A DNA stretch of 62,786 bases from positions 1-62,786 of the forward strand of contig DATGLD010000037.1 in assembly GCA_035294305.1 (NCBI GenBank), read 5' to 3'. This DNA is from DASRBN01 sp035294305. Its GTDB lineage: Bacteria > Chloroflexota > Ktedonobacteria > Ktedonobacterales > Ktedonobacteraceae. Positions 7,979 through 16,500 of this stretch are shown piece after piece. How positions within the stretch are numbered: position 1 is the stretch's first letter; the number at the start of each line of letters is the position of its first letter. The notes under the pieces were generated by a model. It saw only the letters and a program-made list of their open reading frames with translations. It was not told where the DNA came from and searched no databases. A program made the position numbers and the translations under genes.

Positions 7979-9319
7979 ATGGAGCGAGGATACTGGAACG
8001 AAGAGATAGAAACCATCCAGCCAGCAGCACTGCGCCGCCTGGAGCATGAGGCCCTGCGGACTCAGCTTGACTATGTCTGGTCCTCTTCTCCCTTTTATCA
8101 GAGCAAATTCGCGCAGGCAGGCATCTGGCGCGAAGCCATCAAGGACGTGGCCGATCTGCCGCTGCTCCCTTTTACCGAGAAGGACGAGTGCCGCAACAGC
8201 CAGCAGGAACACCCTCCCCTGGGCAGTTATCTGGCCTGCCCACCAGAGCAACTCATCCGCGTTCACAAAACCTCTGGCACGACGGGCCGGGCGCTCTATG
8301 TGGCACTCACTCGTCAGGACCGTCGTCTCATGAATGAATGTGCCGCTCGCTGCTTCTGGGCGGCGGGCCTGCGTCCGAGCGATACGGTCGTCCACTGCCT
8401 CAATTATCGCCTCTGGGTGGGTGGCTACTCTGATCACGAAAACCTGGAGACCACCGGCGCGACCGTTGTCCCCTTCGGTGTGGGTCAGACCGCCTCCCTG
8501 ATTCAGACGATTCGCGAGCTTGGAATCAATGCCATCAGCGCCACGCCCTCCTATATGCTGCCTCTGGCCGAGGCGGCGCTGGCTCAAGGGATCAACCCGC
8601 GTGACCTTGGCCTGCGCAAGGGCTTCTTCGGGGCCGAGCCGGGCATCAGTGAGGAGGGAGTACGAACGCGGATGGAAGAGACCTGGGGCATGCGCGCCAT
8701 GGATGCCAATTTCGGCATGGCCGATGTCCTCAGTATCATGGGGGCCGAATGCGAGTACCGCCAGGGGCTGCACTTTCTGGCACAGGGAGCCGTGTTCGTG
8801 GAGTTGATCGACCCCGAGAGCGGAATGGCTCTTCCACTTGTAGAGGGAGCCGAGGGAGAGTTGGTCTACACGCACCTGCGCAAGGAGGCCCAACCCCTGG
8901 TGCGCTACCGCGCTCGCGATGTGGTACGCATCCTGGGGACGGGAGCCTGCGCCTGTGGGCGCACCGGTTTTCGTTTCCGGGTCCTGGGACGCAGTGATGA
9001 CATGCTGCATGTCCGGGGCGTCAATGTCTTTCCCACGGCAGTAGCTAACACGCTGGCCCACTTCTCCCGGCAGCTTTCCGGCGAGTTCCAGCTCGTGGTT
9101 GACCACCCTCCTCCTCACCAGTATTTGAAGCTGCGGGTGGAACTGGTGCAGGGCCTGGCAGCCGAGCAGGTGCCAGACCTGTCACAGCAGATCAGGCACC
9201 TCTTGAGCCAGCACCTCAACTTCCGTGCCGAGCCTGAACTGCTTCCCTATGGAAGCCTGCCACGCAGTGAACAGAAAGCGCGACGAGTCATCAGAACGTA
9301 CCAGCTGTCAGGCGGGTAA
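7979..9319 (+). CDS. Phenylacetate-CoA ligase family (PaaK-like) acyl-CoA synthetase, copy 2
   Basis: 446 residues, the same architecture as the protein at 3143 but clearly divergent from it. AMP-binding loop 'VHKTSGTTGRALYVALTR', 'FFGAEPGISEEGVRTRME' (PaaK GAEP motif), 'CACGRTGFRFRVLGRSDDM' and 'RGVNVFPTAVANTL' are all present in PaaK order. It should activate a carboxylic acid to its CoA thioester with ATP. The start at 7979 has GAGAGG six bases upstream; a GTG at 7964 is in frame but overlaps the permease. Two PaaK paralogues of equal length in one operon suggest a gene duplication followed by change of specificity. The enoyl-CoA hydratase follows after 41 bases. Confidence 0.85.
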   Translation: MERGYWNEEIETIQPAALRRLEHEALRTQLDYVWSSSPFYQSKFAQAGIWREAIKDVADLPLLPFTEKDECRNSQQEHPPLGSYLACPPEQLIRVHKTSGTTGRALYVALTRQDRRLMNECAARCFWAAGLRPSDTVVHCLNYRLWVGGYSDHENLETTGATVVPFGVGQTASLIQTIRELGINAISATPSYMLPLAEAALAQGINPRDLGLRKGFFGAEPGISEEGVRTRMEETWGMRAMDANFGMADVLSIMGAECEYRQGLHFLAQGAVFVELIDPESGMALPLVEGAEGELVYTHLRKEAQPLVRYRARDVVRILGTGACACGRTGFRFRVLGRSDDMLHVRGVNVFPTAVANTLAHFSRQLSGEFQLVVDHPPPHQYLKLRVELVQGLAAEQVPDLSQQIRHLLSQHLNFRAEPELLPYGSLPRSEQKARRVIRTYQLSGG

Positions 9320-9360
9320 GAGTCCTTAGCTACTGGAGCAAAACCAGGAAGGAGTTTGTC

Positions 9361-10143
9361 ATGAGTACCCAGCCACCAGTTCTCTCGAAGGCCACGAACA
9401 GGGTGGCCCATGTGGTGATGAACCGACCGGAAGCGATGAATGCCATGAGTCGGAGCATGATTACGCACCTGCGCCAGGCGCTGGAAGAGGCACAGAGCGA
9501 CCCGAACGTCTCACTCATTGTCCTCTCTGGGGCAGGGAACAACTTCTGTGCAGGCGATGATCTCAAGGAGGCTGAGCAGCAGAGCGCTGATGCCTTCCTG
9601 TCTTTGATCCTGGACCTGCAGCGGATCACCCGCCTGCTGCTTTTGGGGGAGAAACCAACCATTGCGGCCATGGATGGGTATGCCGTGGGTGGAGGCTTTG
9701 AACTGGCTCTGGCCTGTGACTTTCGCATCGCCAGCAGCCGTGTACGTATGGGCTGCGTGGAAGCCCGGGTAGGCATGGTCATTACCGGTGGAACATCAGT
9801 GCTGTTGCCACTGCTCGTTGGGCAGGCGATAGCGCGAGAGATTGTTCTGCTGGCCGATATCTTTGACGCCACTGCTGCTCAACAGATGGGTTTGCTGCAC
9901 CGTCTTGTCGAGCCGCAACGGCTTGAGCAGGAGGTGCAGGCTTTGAGCGATACCCTGCTCAGCCGTGCGCCCCTCTCGCTCTTTGAGAGCAAACGCTTGC
10001 TCAATCGCCCATTGGAGGCCGAACTGGAGCGAGCTTTCCAGAACGAGATCGAGGCCATCATGCGTTGCTTTGTGACGGAAGATGCCCATGAAGCGGCAGT
10101 AGCTTTCCGTGAAAAACGCCCCGCCGTCTTCAAGGGCATGTAG
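9361..10143 (+). CDS. Enoyl-CoA hydratase/isomerase family protein
   Basis: A 260-residue crotonase-fold protein of normal length. 'SGAGNNFCAGDDLKE' and 'GYAVGGGFELALACDFRIA' form the oxyanion hole and CoA-binding region. Both glutamates used by hydratases appear to be kept: one in 'CVEARVGM' and one in 'IAREIVLLA'. The start has AAGGAG eight bases upstream. It closes the left-hand catabolic operon. It probably adds water to an unsaturated acyl-CoA upstream of the thiolase step, although ring-opening or isomerase activity is possible in this family. The 3' end overlaps the first codons of a following degraded reading frame, a sign that the downstream region was rearranged. Confidence 0.9.
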   Translation: MSTQPPVLSKATNRVAHVVMNRPEAMNAMSRSMITHLRQALEEAQSDPNVSLIVLSGAGNNFCAGDDLKEAEQQSADAFLSLILDLQRITRLLLLGEKPTIAAMDGYAVGGGFELALACDFRIASSRVRMGCVEARVGMVITGGTSVLLPLLVGQAIAREIVLLADIFDATAAQQMGLLHRLVEPQRLEQEVQALSDTLLSRAPLSLFESKRLLNRPLEAELERAFQNEIEAIMRCFVTEDAHEAAVAFREKRPAVFKGM

Positions 10144-11452
10144 TTGCCTCTTCGAGAGACCGCATCGCAGGCATTTCTTCCAGCCTGCCCTTGCGCCAGA
10201 CTCAGCTGACCGACCTGTGTACCTAAACCATGTGGGTGTCGAACTACTCGACCGCTACAAGCACACCGGGGGCGTGGCCGATCTGCAAGCGGCTATTACT
10301 GCCTTTCAGCAAGCCATCCAGTCCGCTCACATAGACTCTCCTGAGCGGCCTCTGCTCCTAGGCAATTTGGGCAATGGGTTACGCGACCGCTACGAGCGCA
10401 CCAGGAACCGGGCTGACCTGGAAGAGGCCATCAGCATTTCCCAGCAAGCCGTCCAGTCCGCTCCCTCTGACTTGCCTGAGCAGTCTGAGTTGCTAAGGAA
10501 TTTGGGTCTGATGCTCGTGGAACGCTTCCACTCCACCAAAGATCTGGCTAGCCTGGAAGCAACCATCTCAGCGTGGGAGCAGAGTCGGTCTATCCGGCAT
10601 CTCCACTTCGCTGCCTTGCCGGTAGCCTATCAACTCGGTCAGCAGCACTGGGAAGCAGAGGTTGCGGCCGACCTGGTTACTGCTTACCTGGAGCAGGCCC
10701 GGCGGTACCATTCTCGCACACCAAGCGCGTACCGCCGGGCACTAGAAGTTGCGGAAGGCAGCAAATCGCGCTTGCTCACCCAACTGGTCGGCCGTGGGCT
10801 GCTACCACCGCCGACAGGACTCCCACCAGACATCGCCGCGCGGGAACACCGCCTGCTCGCCGAACTTACCACGCTGGACACCCAGGAATTGGCTACCCAC
10901 GATCATCGGGTTCTCACTCCACAGGAAACTGGCAACATCCAGCGTCTTCAGCAGCGCCAGATGCTTCTGCATGATCTGGACCTGTTGTGGTCCCAGATTG
11001 CTCATAGCGGTCCAGAAGGAGCCGAGTACGTAGCTTTGCGTCGCGGAGACGCTCCTACCTGGCCAGAGTTCACTCGATTGATCAATCATCTGGGATCAGA
11101 GACAGCGATTCTCTCCTTGTTTCCGATCCAGGAGTCGGTCTTGCTCTTCCTGCTGCGAGCAGGTTGGAATGCACCTCACGTCGTTGAGGTACCGTTGAAT
11201 CAGACCGGCTGGGTCGGCCTGTGGGAAAGCTTTTCCCGTGAATATGACCCCCGTATCCAACTAAATGAAACCTGGGATCAGCCTCTACGCCCCCTCCTCA
11301 CCGGCGCACAACGTCACCTGAAAGGGGTCAAGCGGCTCATTCTCGCTCCCGCTGGCACCGGGCACTTGTTGCCCTGGGCAGTGTTGGCTGAGCGCGCTGG
11401 ATGGTGTACGTCTGATGGAGAACCACTGCCCCTGGTCACCTTCCGGCCTTAG
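10109..11452 (+). pseudogene. TPR-CHAT protein, 5' fragment of a broken gene
   Basis: The frame begins inside the end of the enoyl-CoA hydratase with no proper ribosome-binding site, and recognisable homology starts only near 10205. That part holds tetratricopeptide-like repeats with the recurring pattern 'L-LLDRYKHTG-.-DLQAAI' and 'GNGLRDRYERTRNRADLEEA', as in CHAT proteins. It continues through the N-terminal part of a CHAT domain ('LRPLLTGAQRHLKGVKRLIL..GTGHLLPWAVLAE') and stops at a TAG at 11450. The rest of the CHAT domain continues in another frame from 11455. The gene has lost its start and contains a frameshift, probably with a small deletion at the junction. CHAT (caspase-like) proteases act in programmed death and signalling; this copy is unlikely to make a full protein. 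Confidence 0.6.
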
Positions 11453-11454
11453 GC

Positions 11455-12069
11455 GTGCCGCTAAGGCTTCAACGGCGTCCACGCGCATCAAAGGGACGGG
11501 CACTCGTCATCGGCAATCCGCTTGGCGATCTGCCCGATTCGGAAAATGAAGCTAGAGCCGTAGCTGAACGATTCGGAACTACTCCACTTCTGGGAAACGC
11601 TGCTACCAAACAGGCTGTTTTGGCGGATCTCGAACAGGCTTCTCTGATCCATTTGGCGACGCACGCCTTCTTTAATCCCAAAAGCCCACTCGACTCAGGT
11701 ATTGTGCTGGCCGAAAAGGAAATCCTGACCGCGCGGGGGATTCTCCAGTATCGCTTGCAGGCAGACTTACTGGTCCTCTCTGCCTGTGAAAGTGGCCAGG
11801 TTGGTTTCCTGGGCGGTGAGGAATTGGCCGGGCTAAGTCAAGCTTTTCTGCAAGCGGGAGTACGCTCGCTGCTGGCAAGCTTGTGGCGTGTGAGCGATCC
11901 GGCCACAGCAGCCCTCATGCAGGCGTTCTATACTGCACGAGAGGCAGGAACTGACAAAGCTCTGGCACTCCGGCAAGCCATGACCGAGGTGCAGCACGAC
12001 TCCCAACACCCACGCTGGCGGCATCCCTACTACTGGGAGGCCTTCATCCTGATGGGGGATTGGGATTAA
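11455..12069 (+). pseudogene. CHAT-domain C-terminal fragment with intact His/Cys pair
   Basis: 204 residues in a different frame from the preceding fragment, opening at a GTG. It carries the catalytic half of a CHAT peptidase: histidine in 'LIHLATHAFFNP' and cysteine in 'LVLSACESGQVG', then 'LWRVSDPATAALMQAFY' and 'HPYYWEAFILMGDWD', the usual C-terminal end of the family. Compared with a complete CHAT protein the join to the upstream fragment is missing a few residues, so this is best read as the 3' part of one broken gene. It could still be translated alone, but it lacks the N-terminal half of the fold. Immediately downstream lies another decayed gene. Confidence 0.65.
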
Positions 12070-12104
12070 CCTTATGTAGAGCAGATGAGCACAGGAGGAT
12101 CTCT

Positions 12105-12471
12105 ATGTGGTTACAAACACCTGACACAATTAAACACGTCCTGGTCGAATCGCAGTTGGAACCAGTAGGTGATGCTGTCCTCGATCAGGCCACACGTGGG
12201 TGGCACAGCCATGGGGAAACGGTATCTCCGGGTGATGCATTGCGGACTCTAGCTGATCGACCCGATCGATGCTGACGAGATGCGACGAGCGGTCGGCACG
12301 ATTCCCCTGAGGTGGCTGGAACAGGCGCACCATGATCCCTCCTGGCTGGCCTGGCTGCGGCACAGGCAGGAGCAGGCCTTTGTCGTCCTGACGCTCTGTC
12401 GGCTGCTCCAACAGACAGTTGATCGGTTCCGGCAGTGGAGTACCTCACCGACAGACCCACACCAGAGCTAA
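12105..12471 (+). pseudogene. Frameshifted remnant like an aminoglycoside nucleotidyltransferase C-terminal region
   Basis: An ATG at 12105 with AGGAGG six bases upstream opens a 56-codon frame. Near 12250 the sequence shifts: the first frame reads '..SPGDALRTLADRP', while the adjacent frame from 12253 reads 'LIDPIDADEMRRAV' and continues to 'AFVVLTLCRLLQQTV'. Joined, these resemble the linker and C-terminal helices of AadA/DUF4111 adenylyltransferases (gpp-x-x-L-IdP-v..., ...vLtLcR-x-l). The nucleotidyltransferase core with its GS-x9-DxD motif is absent. I read it as a truncated, frameshifted antibiotic-resistance gene. The match is by eye and modest. Confidence 0.4.
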
Positions 12472-12494
12472 TGTTGTCTCATGCGACTCTCTCC

Positions 12495-12634
12495 TACCGG
12501 TACATTGTTGACACGGGAATTTCCTCCCTCGTAGAGGAAACAAGTGCTTTTTTCTCTCGTTTGATGAGCCCAGTTGTTGTCTGCTTTTAGCAGAGAGGCA
12601 ATTTCGACTCTCCCTTGTCAACAAAGTACCGGTA
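12495..12634 (+). repeat. 140-bp element with 20-bp terminal inverted repeats (MITE-like or IS remnant)
   Basis: The left end at 12495-12514 reads TACCGGTACATTGTTGACAC; the right end at 12615-12634 reads, on the other strand, TACCGGTACTTTGTTGACAA. Eighteen of twenty positions agree. The interior of about 100 bases has no gene. No clear target-site duplication is visible. The element lies directly against the 5' end of a truncated erythromycin-esterase remnant, so its insertion, or a rearrangement at it, may have removed the front of that gene. Confidence 0.55.
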
Positions 12635-13107
12635 ATATACGCGACGCTATGATGACAGAGAATCTGGCGTATATCGTCTCCCGTGAACAGGGGCGAGGCA
12701 AGGTCCTGGTTTTTGCCCACAATACCCATCTCAAGCGTGGAAAGATGCAATGGCACTGGGGGAATGAGACGATGAACTTGTGGCCCGTTGGATCTCATCT
12801 GCATGAACGGTTCGGTCGTCGCTATGCCGTCATCGGCTCAGCCATAGGCGAATCAGTAGCCAACGGGATCGGCCAGCCGGAAGCCGGGACACTTGAGGCG
12901 CGGCTCATATCCGTCCCCGGGTCGGTGCGGTTCATTCCCACCCATCAAGGGCAAGAGCTTCCTACCAGGGAAATAGCGCCACTTCCGATTCGCTCTGGCA
13001 GTCAGAAGAACAGGAGCTATGAACCACTCAACACTCAAAGCTTTACCGATTTCGATTGGTTCGCTGTGCTGGATATAATGACTTACAACAGGTGGGGCCA
13101 TTTCTAG
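12635..13107 (+). pseudogene. Erythromycin esterase family, C-terminal remnant
   Basis: From about 12639 the frame reads 'IRDAMMTENLAYIVS' followed by 'GKVLVFAHNTHLKRG' and 'PVGSHLHERFGRRYAVIGSA', the pattern of the second half of Ere-type enzymes, which hydrolyse the lactone ring of macrolides. A full Ere protein has about 400 residues; only about 155 remain, starting exactly where the 140-bp inverted-repeat element ends. The same frame extends back through the element to 12574, but that portion has no similarity. The extreme C-terminus ('FTDFDWFAVLDIM') also fits the family. It is a 5'-truncated gene and should be non-functional. Confidence 0.6.
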
Positions 13108-13558
13108 GCTTAAATTTGTCTCATTGCACAACCCAGTAGATTTTGGAATCACGTTTCAGATCTATCATCCATGAAAAACCTCTTCAAATAAGTAGAATTA
13201 CCTACCGTTGTCTAGCAGGTAATTCTACTTATTTGAAGAATTTATCTGGTTTGTGCTTCTAAAATCCTTTACTTTTGAGCTAGAATGAGTTACGCTAGAT
13301 GACGGATATGCTTCATTTTTAAGGCCTTTTCTGCTTCTGGGGAGGAGCTGATAAAGAAGCTAGTTTTGATTTCTTCAATCACGACAAGCCCCTCGTCGTG
13401 ACGAAGGCAACTCTTGCCTTTCTCGATTTGAGGTAAGCCTCACTGTTATAGATGCCTGCTGTATAGCTATGTGGTCTTTGCTCGGGGCATCCTGAGGTTT
13501 CTACAATGCTTCTCTCTCACCTGGAATAGATGAACTCTGGTTAAGAGGAGGTCATAAG
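13108..13558. other. Intergenic region upstream of the first NRPS
   Basis: 451 bases without a convincing gene. It holds a 59-base palindrome (13181-13239, listed separately), a short hairpin CACGACAAGCCCCTCGTCGTG near 13380-13400, and the Shine-Dalgarno sequence AGGAGGT just before the NRPS start at 13559. The NRPS promoter should be here, but I cannot assign a clear -35/-10 pair. Confidence 0.5.
13181..13239. repeat. Perfect 23-bp inverted repeat with 13-base loop
   Basis: The arm at 13181-13203 (TCTTCAAATAAGTAGAATTA plus CCT) is exactly complementary to 13217-13239. The loop is ACCGTTGTCTAGC. As RNA it would be a very stable hairpin, but there is no T-run directly after either arm, so it is not a standard terminator. 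It may be a small mobile palindrome or a structured leader or attenuator between the decayed genes and the NRPS. Confidence 0.75.
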
Positions 13559-16500
13559 ATGCTAACGGCTGAGAACCCTGATACCATCCATCCGCAGAGA
13601 GAAAGCGGCAGTAATGTGGGGAACCTGCCGATGCCGACTCTGCAACCAGTTCCAAGAGAAGGCCCATTGCCACTTTCTTTTGCGCAGCAGCGGTTCTGGT
13701 TGCTCGATCAACTGGAACCAGGCAGCATCACCTATCTTTTGCCTCTGGCGATACGTCTCTGTGGGCCTCTAGATATGGAAGCCTTGCTACGCAGTTTACA
13801 GGCCATTGTGGAACGTCATGAAACGCTACGTACCTCCATGCTTACCGTGAATGGTGAACCCCGGCAGAGCATTACTCACAGCTTAGATTTGCCAGTACCC
13901 CTGGTCGACTTGTCACAGCTGGCACCTTCTGAGAGCGAAGCCCAGGCCCACCAGTTCATACTACAAGAGTTAGAGAAGCCTATTGACCTGGCCAGCAAGC
14001 AGCTTTTACGCGCCACCCTGCTGCGCTTGAGTCCCAACGAACATATCCTGTTGCTCACTTTCCATTCCATCATCTCCGATGGCTGGTCCATGGACGTCTT
14101 TATGCGTGAATTGAGCTCCCTCTACCAGGCTTTCACCCAGCAACAGCCCTCGCCTTTGCTTCCTCTGCACATCCAATACGCAGACTTCGCCTTCTGGCAA
14201 CGCCAGTGGTTGCAGCGTGAGGTTCTTGACACGCAACTGGCCTACTGGCGAGAGCAATTGCGAGACCTACCTGAACCCTTGCGCTTACCCACCGATTATC
14301 CTCGCCCAGATGTTCAACGCTTTCAGGGTGGGCGCTACGTCTTCCAACTGCCTGAGCCACTCAAGCTGGCTGTACGAGCATTGAGCCAGCGCGAGGGCGT
14401 TACCGTGTTCATGACCTTGCTAGCGGCTTTCCAACTGCTGCTGGCCCGTTATAGCGGTGAGAATGATATTGTGGTTGGCAGTCTCATCGCCAATCGCACC
14501 CACGCCGAAATCGAGCCCCTTATCGGCTGCTTTGTCAACACGCTGGTCTTGCGTACACGTTTGAGCGGCGAACCTACAGTACGGGAGTTATTGCAGCAGG
14601 TGCGCAAAATGGTACTGGATGCTTACGCTCACCAGGATGTGCCTTTTGAGCAGATTGCGGAAGCCCTCCAACCCAAACGCGACCTGAGCCGCAATCCATT
14701 GTTCCAGGTCATGTTCGTGCTGCAGGATGCGCCACAACGCGCTCTAGAACTAACCGACTTGACTGTCGAACCTCTGGAGATCGAGACCTATACGGCCAGG
14801 TTTGATCTGACGCTCACTATGGAGGAGAGCGAAGCCGGGCTGAGGGGTATATTGGAGTACGACATCGACCTCTTCGAGGCCGAGACGATTGGACGTATGG
14901 CGACTCACTTGCAAATGCTGTTGGAAGGCATGGTAGCTGATCCTGAACAATCTATCTGGTTACTCCCATTACTCAGCGCATCCGAATGGCAGCAGCTACT
15001 CGTCGAGTGGAACCATACTACGAAAACCTATCCACATGACAAGTGCATCCACGAACTGTTTGAGGAGCAGGTTGAGCGTACCCCCGATGCCATCGCGTTA
15101 GTATTCGAGGATGAACAGCTGACCTATAGCGAGCTCAATGCGCGTGCCAATCAGCTAGCACGCTACTTACAAAAAGCTGGCGCAGGACCAGAAGTGCTGG
15201 TGGGGATTTGCCTGGATCGTTCTGTAGGCATGATCGTTGGACTTTTGGGCATTCTTAAGGCGGGGAGTGCTTATGTGCCTATTGATCCGACGTATCCGAA
15301 GGAGCGGCTCGCCTTTCTGCTTGAGGATTCCCAGGTAGCTATCCTGCTGACACAACAACGGTTAGCCCATGCCCTTCCAGGCCATACAGCTAGATCAGTC
15401 TACCTGGACTCGGACTGGCCTCTTATTGCGCAGGAAAGTACGACGAATGTGGCCAGCGATGTTCAACCAGCGCATCTGGCCTATGTAATATATACCTCAG
15501 GCTCAACCGGACAACCCAAGGGGGTGATGATACTCCATCAAGCCTTGACCAACTATATTGAGTATGCGCGGGATAGGTTTGGGCTGCTAGCCGACGATCA
15601 TGTGCTGCAGTTTGCCTCGATCAGCTTTGATGCCAGTGCCGAGGAGATCTATCCTTGCATGATCAGTGGAGCAACCCTCTTTTTACGAACCGACATCATG
15701 CTCAACTCAGTGGCTACGTTTCTGCAACAGTGCCAGGCCTGGTCCATTACCACGTTGAACCTGCCGACGGCTTACTGGCACGAACTGACACGGAGCCTGG
15801 AAAGGGATGCAGTGTCGCTTCCTGCAACTATACGTAGGGTAATTATTGGTGGGGAACGCGCATTGCCGGAACAGTTGGCAATATGGCGGAAGAAGGTAGA
15901 CCAACAGTTGCGGCTCATCAATACATATGGTCCAACTGAGACAACGATAGCGGTGACGGTGGCTGAACTGCAAGGGGATTTACAGCAGACAAAGCAGGAG
16001 CGCGAGGTGCTGATTGGGCGGCCAATTCCACAGGTGTCGATTTACCTGCTGGATACGCACTTGCAACCTGTTCCTATCGGAGTAGCAGGAGAACTTTACA
16101 TTGCGGGGATATGCCTGGCTCGCGGGTACTTAGGGCGGCCCGAGCTAACGGCTGAGCGCTTTCTCCCCAATCCCTTTAGCAGCGAGCCGGGAGATCGCCT
16201 CTATAAGACAGGGGACCTGGCGCGTTATCTACCCGATGGCCAGATTGAATACCTGGGACGTACTGATACACAGGTCAAAATCCACGGCTATCGCATTGAG
16301 TTGGGCGAAATCGAAGCTGTCCTGGCGAAACACCCGGCTGTGAGTGAGACTGTGGTTATTGCCCGCACACCGGGGAAAGAGCAGCAAGGTCAGGATGTAT
16401 CTGGAGACACACAACTGGTGGCTTATGTCGTTGCGCGGCAGCAACAAGAGCTTCCAACACAGGTTGATTTACGTCGCTTTCTTGCAAAACGATTGCCTGC

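Noticed and set aside
7946..9118. 390-codon minus-strand frame opposite the second PaaK-like gene
   Set aside because: Same reasoning: an antisense shadow of a motif-rich gene, with no start signal.
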